NCBI GenBank assembly: GCA_029721435.1
Contig: CM056583.1
Span: 56,542,120 to 56,606,119, forward strand
Source: Gymnothorax reevesii
Taxonomy: Eukaryota > Chordata > Actinopteri > Anguilliformes > Muraenidae
DNA length: 64,000 nt
Direction of reading: 5' to 3'
The position numbers and the translations under genes are program-made. Positions 58,558-64,000 of the stretch are shown in pieces; within the stretch, counting starts at the first letter, position 1, and each line of letters starts with the position of its first letter. Below the pieces are notes generated by a model. The model was not told the DNA's origin and made no database searches. It saw only the letters and a program-made list of their open reading frames with translations.

Positions 58558-58979
58558 CTGGGGGGAGGGGCAAGGAACAGTGAGGGGGAGGGGGTGTGGG
58601 CAGCAGGCTTTCATTTCACAGCCCCTCTGCTTAAACCAAAAGAAAATGTGTTTCTTCAACTTTGTCTCTCAAACTACACTGTGCCCCTAATGGTGTCCTT
58701 TGCTGCAGCCTCTGCAGTTGATACACATGACAGTTCAAGCTCGTCTTCAAATCAAAACTGCCTCTAATCGCACTGCAGGCTTAACAGGCAGGGATGTACT
58801 CAACCAGGCCAATTCTAGAGCACTGAGACGATTAATTCTATCCAAATAACACTCTCCCCTCCCTGGGAGATGCCAGAGTCAAGTGTGGAGCATGGCCCTT
58901 GTCACTGGCCTAGTCCAGGTTTAATACTCCATTGTAGGGGCCATCTGTGCCCAGAAACAGTGTGTTAAAACAGGACGAG

Positions 58980-58995
58980 CCCCCCCCCCCCCCCC
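58980..58995. repeat. Run of 16 C
   Basis: An uninterrupted C homopolymer. On the sense strand of cnnm4 it is a G run in an intron. Confidence 0.9.
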
Positions 58996-59302
58996 AGCAG
59001 CCCCTGTCTGCACTGAGCACTACTCGGACATTCACACAAATATGCATTGTTGTCTATCATTAGCTCATTGTCAGCTATCTGGGAAGCAACTGGCTTCAGT
59101 GTCTGGCTTTAAATAGCTTTCCACCATATCTCTGCACTCCCAGTGCAGGCAACTGGGGGCTTTGGATTTGGGTCATTTCATCTCTCCCACAGTGGACTGC
59201 ATAAATTGGTGAAGACAAAAGCCCCATCCCACTAGATAAACCCAATCTTTGATGGGATTAGTGATGTTCACCAAAGAATATCAAAATGGGATTAAAGTCC
59301 TG

Positions 59303-60748
59303 GGGCTGAATCCTTAAAGAATCTCACTTAAGCGTCAGGAGTAGGCCTACTCCTGAGTGGCTCTGAAAGTTTCTAACTAAGAACTCCTTCTAAAAAGTGA
59401 TTCACAAAGCTGCGGAGTGTAACTCTTATTAGGGCGTTGGGCAAAATCCCCACAGGTACAGTTGACCTTGTTGCTAAGGATGATGTTGCACTTCATGAAT
59501 GCACTTATCGACCATGTCTACAGCATTTCGTTGATTTTGGCAGCCCGTTGTGACAGCCTGCTAATAAACCCTGTGCATTTTTATTCATCATATGGCAATA
59601 TCTTTAATATAGTGGATTTGAATGACGTCTCCTTTTAGAAATTAAGACCTTTCTCAAAACATTTGCCTTCTTCCAAACAACAAAGACGGTTTTTCAAACC
59701 AACATAAAATAATAGTAAACTGGACGCAGAAACAATTTTTACTGCTGGAGTAACTGTTCACGGAGAGGAACACAGTAATAAAAGGGAAATTTGGATCAGA
59801 CATTACATTGCCGGGAGAAGGAAATATATGTCTGCACATGCCTACTTTCCACAGCTTGTATGATCCAGTGCTGAATGTGAGAAAAAGTAGTATTCATGCA
59901 GCTGCAGGCAAGAGCAGGGATTACGGAAAACAAGAGGCAAACATCTGTCACAGGTAGCAAAGTTTCACAACTGACATAAATATAACTTAATTTAATTTCA
60001 TATTTTCAGGTGCATATTACCCTAAACATAATCACAGATGAAAGAAGGCTGCATGTCCAGTATGTTTTTTTTTTTTACAAATTTATTTCTCAGGGTAAGG
60101 CTACCACCAAAGCCTTTCAACAATGGCCTGTGTCATGTCCAGCGATTAAATCATTTAGTTTCCTTGAATTTGGCCATTTTCTAAAGGAAACTTTACAAAT
60201 TTCCCAAAAATGTGCCATCTGGAGAGTGCATTAATGGTTTGGTGAATGATCGTACTCACAACTCCCAGAGATATGTTCAGGTGGTCTGCGCGACGTTGCA
60301 TTTTTCCAGTGGCCAAATGGCAAAGAGTGGTGTAAACTTTGAGGATCAGGGCCAAGGTATTGTTTTTGTTTGTTGGTGAAGTGATCGCCTTCCAAACTAA
60401 ATCCACCACTATCACTTTACCCTCAGAATTGAGGTGAAACCACTTAAATAGCTTGATATCATTATATTTTTCATAAATGCCCACCCGCTGACAAAGCTTT
60501 TTCTCGGCAGCAGCATTTGAAGTTTTTGTGAATTGCAATACATAATTTTGGAGTCCTCTTGATTATTCTTAGTGACTCTCAGACTTGGGAGAGAATTTTA
60601 GCTATAAAAGTCCTCGTGAATTATTCTAAGTAAAAAAATATGGGTTTTAAACTCATGAGTGACACACCCAGTCTTTTAGGATTCACTCCTAAATCAGCTA
60701 GTAAGGAGCTACATTACGGCTCAGGATTCTTTGTGAATGCGGTCCCTA
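59303..60748 (-). mobile_element. PIF/Harbinger element remnant
   Basis: The imperfect inverted ends are GGGGCTGAATCCTTAAAGAA at 59303 and, read inward from 60748, GGGACCGCATTCACAAAGAA. The minus-strand interior encodes part of a Harbinger transposase (60538-60155). The C-terminal nuclease domain is not recognisable, so the copy is deleted or decayed. Confidence 0.65.
60155..60538 (-). pseudogene. Harbinger-like transposase N-terminal fragment
   Basis: A 127-codon frame. Its middle reads LALILKVYTTLCHLATGKMQ then RRADHLNISLGVVSTIIHQT, which matches the helix-turn-helix segment (LRFFATGxxQxxxGDxxxxSxSSVSRxI) before the DDE domain in HARBI1-like transposases. The frame has no catalytic DDE residues. 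The flanking N- and C-terminal residues look random. Confidence 0.65.
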
Positions 60749-61279
60749 GTATTTAACTTCTTCGGTTTGGACAAACATCTTTCTTCTCTGTGTGCATCTG
60801 TCAGCCATGTGGAGAAATTCAATTTGCCCTCAAACCAAAGAAAAATATATAAAAGACAAACATCGCAATAGTTCAGCATAATTTGAAAGCAGCACTTGAA
60901 GGAAATTGAAGGAAATAGTAAAGCCTTAGGATGCTGCACTTCACTGTTCGTGCAAGACCAGCATAAAACAGGGCAGTGCTATATATAGTCCTGCTTTCGC
61001 ACGAGCAACTGTGTCAGAGTATAATACTGCAGAGCATACTGCAATGGTTTTGTAATCACATTGCCAACTTATGGCAGATGCACAAAATTACAGTGATGAA
61101 AAAACAAATACACTGGATAGAGATACATAGTCATCTACTCAATGCCATTAGCTAAAAGACAATGAATATGCTTTCTTAAAATATTAGTAGCACTGCAACT
61201 CAGTTTTTAGTGGGAGTCATGTAGGTGATGTACACCTGCAAATTTGAATTCCAATGCAATAAAATAGAGATTAATATAT

Positions 61280-61820
61280 ACAGTACCAGTCAAAAGTTTG
61301 GAAACACTTTGCTAATGTCACAGCTTTGTTTTTAGAAGATTTAAATGGCTTATCTTCTCTGTATAATCTCAAGTGGAATCCGGTAAGGGGTGAACAGTCA
61401 GAGGTTAAAAGAGAATAATTTATTTGTTTGAACAGTGTCCAAAATTTTTTAATTCACAGAGAGGCCATATTTTGCAAAGTAAGCAGAGGAACAAGCTCCT
61501 TCCATTTTCCAACTGCCAAATTAAAGTGAAGCTTTTTTGAAACTTACTGGGCAAAAAAGGTCAATGAAGAGCAAACTGCAAGTGCAGCAGATCTTTGGGA
61601 AGTTAGACGGCTGCTCAGCAGCAAACTCATTATAGCCTTATAACTGCTCTAGTAAAAAGACAATGCAAGTTTGCTCTACAAATATGACAGCAAATGCTGG
61701 TTAGTTAGATGGATTGAGGAATTCGATCTTTTTTTTGCAATGCAAACAGTGCCCATTTCTTTATTTAACATGTCTTGCAAGAAAAATGTGGGTCTGTCCA
61801 AACTTTTGACTGGCAATGTA
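61280..61820. mobile_element. Tc1-like non-autonomous element (CCAGTCAAAAGTTTGGA ends)
   Basis: CAGTACCAGTCAAAAGTTTG at 61281 and the inverse CCAAACTTTTGACTGGCAAT at about 61799. At about 540 bp with no intact transposase frame, it is a deleted copy. Confidence 0.78.
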
Positions 61821-63055
61821 GTGCTGTGAAAAAGTATTTGCCCCCTTCACGATTTCTTCTACTTTTGCATATTTGTCACACTTAAATATCAAGGGCTGAC
61901 TGCAATAAATAGTTATGTCCAATATATAACATCTGGACATAAATGTTTATTGCAGTCAGCCCTCGATATATTTAGATCATCAAACTAATATTAATATTAG
62001 ACAAAGATTATCCAAATAAACACAAAATTCAGTTTTTAAATAAAGATTTCATTTATTGAAACAAAAGGATACGAAACCCTACCTGGCCTAATGTGGAAAT
62101 TACTTGCCCCTTAGTTACTAAATCAACCATAAAACAAATTTAATCATTGGTTGAACAGTGGACACAATTTCAGCAGACACATCCAAGCATGATTACTGCC
62201 AGCACTGCTGATTCTAAACATCACTTAAATAGAACCTTTTTGACAATATGAAGTAGGCCAAAATGAACACATGATGCTGCATTGTAAAGACATTCAAGAA
62301 CAGATGAGAAACCAAGTCTTGGATTTCTATGAGACTCCAGCAACAATGGTGACAGCCATTATTTACAAATAGAGAAAACTTTGAGCACTGGTGAACCTTC
62401 CCAGGAGTGCCAAGCCAACCAAAATTCCTTCAAGAGGGCACCAACGACTCATCCAGAAGGTCATAAAAGAACACACACTAACATCTAAAGACCTGCAGGC
62501 TAACTTGCCACAGTTCAGGTCAGTGCTCCTGATTCCACAACAAGAAAGGGACTGGGTAAAAGAAGCATCCACGACAGTGCTGCAAGGCAAAAAACACTGC
62601 TAACCAAAACAAACACAAAAGCTTGCCTCACATTTGCCAAAAACATTTTGATAGCCCCTTTGACTTTGGGGCTAAATGAAACTTTTTGGATGACATGGGT
62701 CCCATTACATCAGGCATAAAGTGAACACAGCATTCCACAATAAGACCACCATACCAACAGTCAAGGGCTGCTTTGCTTCTTATGGACTTGGGCAACTTGC
62801 CGTAATTGAAGGAATCATAATTTTTGCTCTCTACCAGAAAATTCTAAAGGAGAATGTCTGGCCAAAAGTTTGTGACCTACAGCTCAAGTGCAGTTGAGTT
62901 ATAGAGCAGGATCAACCAGCTATTAGGTATAGGTGGGCATTTATTTTGTCTCCAGGATGATATAGGTTTTGAAATACTCTTTACCTTCAATAAATTAAAT
63001 GATTCTTTCAAAGCCGCATTCTGTGTTGACTCACATTGTCTTTGCCTTACAGTAA
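61821..63055 (+). mobile_element. Decayed Tc1-like element with nested hairpin MITE
   Basis: GTGCTGTGAAAAAGTATTTG then CCCCCTT at 61821 is a known fish Tc1 terminus. The plus strand holds transposase remnants: NLPRSAKPTKIPSRG then KEHTLTSKDLQ at 62391-62510 (linker between the two DNA-binding subdomains), and at 62640-62780 decayed catalytic-domain sequence (FDFGAK-like, VTHTI). A 70-bp hairpin is inserted at 61893-61962. The right end is not clear. Confidence 0.65.
61893..61962. mobile_element. 70-bp hairpin MITE
   Basis: GGGCTGACTGCAATAAAT and its inverse ATTGCAGTCAGCCC end a 70-bp segment whose 28-nt arms match at all but three positions, with a 14-nt loop. ATAT-like flanks on both sides suggest an insertion into the Tc1 copy. 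Confidence 0.6.
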
Positions 63056-63189
63056 CCCCTGAAAAATAGGACCAAGTGTCCTGTAGCTTACCGGCAAGCA
63101 GTCTTACAGCAGTGATGCAAGTTATGAAAATGTTGTGAAGTTTGACATTTGAATCAATGACAATCAATTTCAAGGTCAATTAATAAAAG

Positions 63190-64000
63190 TTTGCATACAT
63201 TTAAAAGACCTTCTGTAATGTAACCCTAAGCTCTGAAGCAGTGTTGGTGATACAAGTCTGTATTCGATATGTCAACTGTGAACATTTAAGGTCACAGAAT
63301 GTCAAGTTGAGGTCAGCAAATGGACTTTACATATGACTTTCTAAAAGACTCTATACAAACTTTGACTCAATCTGTGACCATTTTTGTGATAAAAGTCATA
63401 GTAATTTCACTGTCGAGTCTGACCCTCAAAGGTCACTCAAAGTTCAAGTTGAATTTCACCAAATGAAAGTTCATATGTCACTTCAAAGATGTCAGTAACA
63501 CAAACCTAGGCTCCATCTGTGACCGTTTTAGTGATACAAGTCATTGAATACTCACTAGGTCACATTTGAACTTTGAAGGTCAATACTAAGGTCACCAAAT
63601 GAAAGTTCATATAGGACTTCTTATATGTCTCTAATACAAACCTAGAATCCATCTGTGACCGTTTTGGCAATAAAAGTCATTGTAATTGTATAATGTCAAG
63701 TTTGACCTTCAAATGTCATCAACAGTCAAGCTGAATGTCACCAAATGAAAGTTCATATGTGACTTTCTAAGTCAGTAACGCAAACCTAGGCTCCATCTGT
63801 TACCTTTTCAGTGACAGAGGTCATTGAATTTTCTCTCGGTCAAGTTAGACATTTGAAGGTCAATTGGAAGGTCATCAAATGAAAGTTCACATATGACTTC
63901 CTATATGTCTCCAATACAAACCTACACTCAATTTGTAAAGATTTTGCTGATATAAGTCATTGAAATTTCACTGAAAAGTTTGGGTGTTGAAGGTCACTGA
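63190..64000. repeat. Tandem array, ~140-bp unit, alternating 144/136
   Basis: A unit containing CTCCATCTGTGACCGTTTT, then GATACAAGTCATTGAA and AAGGTCACCAAATGAAAGTT, recurs at least six times. The word TCTGTGACC (or its variants) begins at 63371, 63516, 63652, 63796 and 63932, giving spacings of 145, 136, 144 and 136. The array runs off the right end of the window. Confidence 0.9.

Larger units (their letters stand above)
58558..64000 (-). other. cnnm4 intron 3 (partial), repeat-rich
   Basis: No upstream cnnm4 exon was found here. Contents: a C homopolymer (58980-58995), a Harbinger remnant (59303-60748), two Tc1-like elements (61280 and 61821) and a tandem array (63190-64000). That this is intron assumes cnnm4 continues to the right in the usual exon order. 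Confidence 0.6.

Noticed and set aside
58558..64000. Search for cnnm4 exons 2 and 3 (CBS2 and linker).
   Set aside because: No segment encodes the expected [20 protein letters not shown] or SPQLLLA blocks; the area is repeats.

Overview
The window is vertebrate nuclear DNA, most likely from a ray-finned (teleost) fish. It holds intron-split coding exons with canonical GT/AG borders, long AT-rich introns, CA microsatellites, and many decayed Tc1/mariner, PIF/Harbinger, hAT-like and CR1/L2/Rex1-like elements of kinds familiar from fish genomes. There is no prokaryotic-style operon. Most open frames are short and random. The assignment to fish is inference from repeat content and gene structure.

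The clear genes are two members of the CNNM (ancient conserved domain protein, Mg2+ transport) family. They lie head to tail on the minus strand. cnnm3 is complete: seven coding exons from 33572 down to 22851, predicted 764 residues. Upstream of it on the same strand lies the 3' part of a second CNNM gene, best called cnnm4 because CNNM4 and CNNM3 are neighbours in other vertebrates. Its last four coding exons lie at 58557-58388, 53520-53424, 44129-43954 and 41351-41100; its first exons lie beyond the right edge. Homologous exons of the two genes have identical lengths (170 and 97 nt) and phases, as expected for tandem paralogues. A possible 90-nt in-frame cassette exon of cnnm4 sits at 48391-48302.

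A third transcription unit is predicted on the minus strand at about 12650-11025. It has a TATA box with a CRE-like site, four exons with good splice sites and a poly(A) signal, but only very short open frames. I do not recognise it; it may be a long non-coding RNA or encode a small peptide.

Layout: 1-2214 is a chain of three Tc1-like remnants. 2215-11020 is a nest of elements: a Harbinger transposase fragment, then a roughly 5 kb LINE on the minus strand, itself interrupted by a second LINE 3' end and by a 1.4 kb terminal-inverted-repeat element. 11025-12683 is the small spliced gene. 12776-16090 holds inverted-repeat DNA elements. 16090-22850 is intergenic sequence or cnnm3 3' flank. 22851-33572 is cnnm3. 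33573-41099 is the cnnm3 5' flank and the probable long 3' UTR of cnnm4. 41100 to the right end is cnnm4, whose introns carry MITEs, a LINE 3' end, a long hairpin repeat, Tc1 derivatives, a Harbinger remnant and a tandem repeat of about 140 bp running off the window. No tRNA, rRNA or CRISPR is visible. I found no new multi-gene system; the most interesting unexplained items are the small spliced gene, the candidate cassette exon and several repeat structures.
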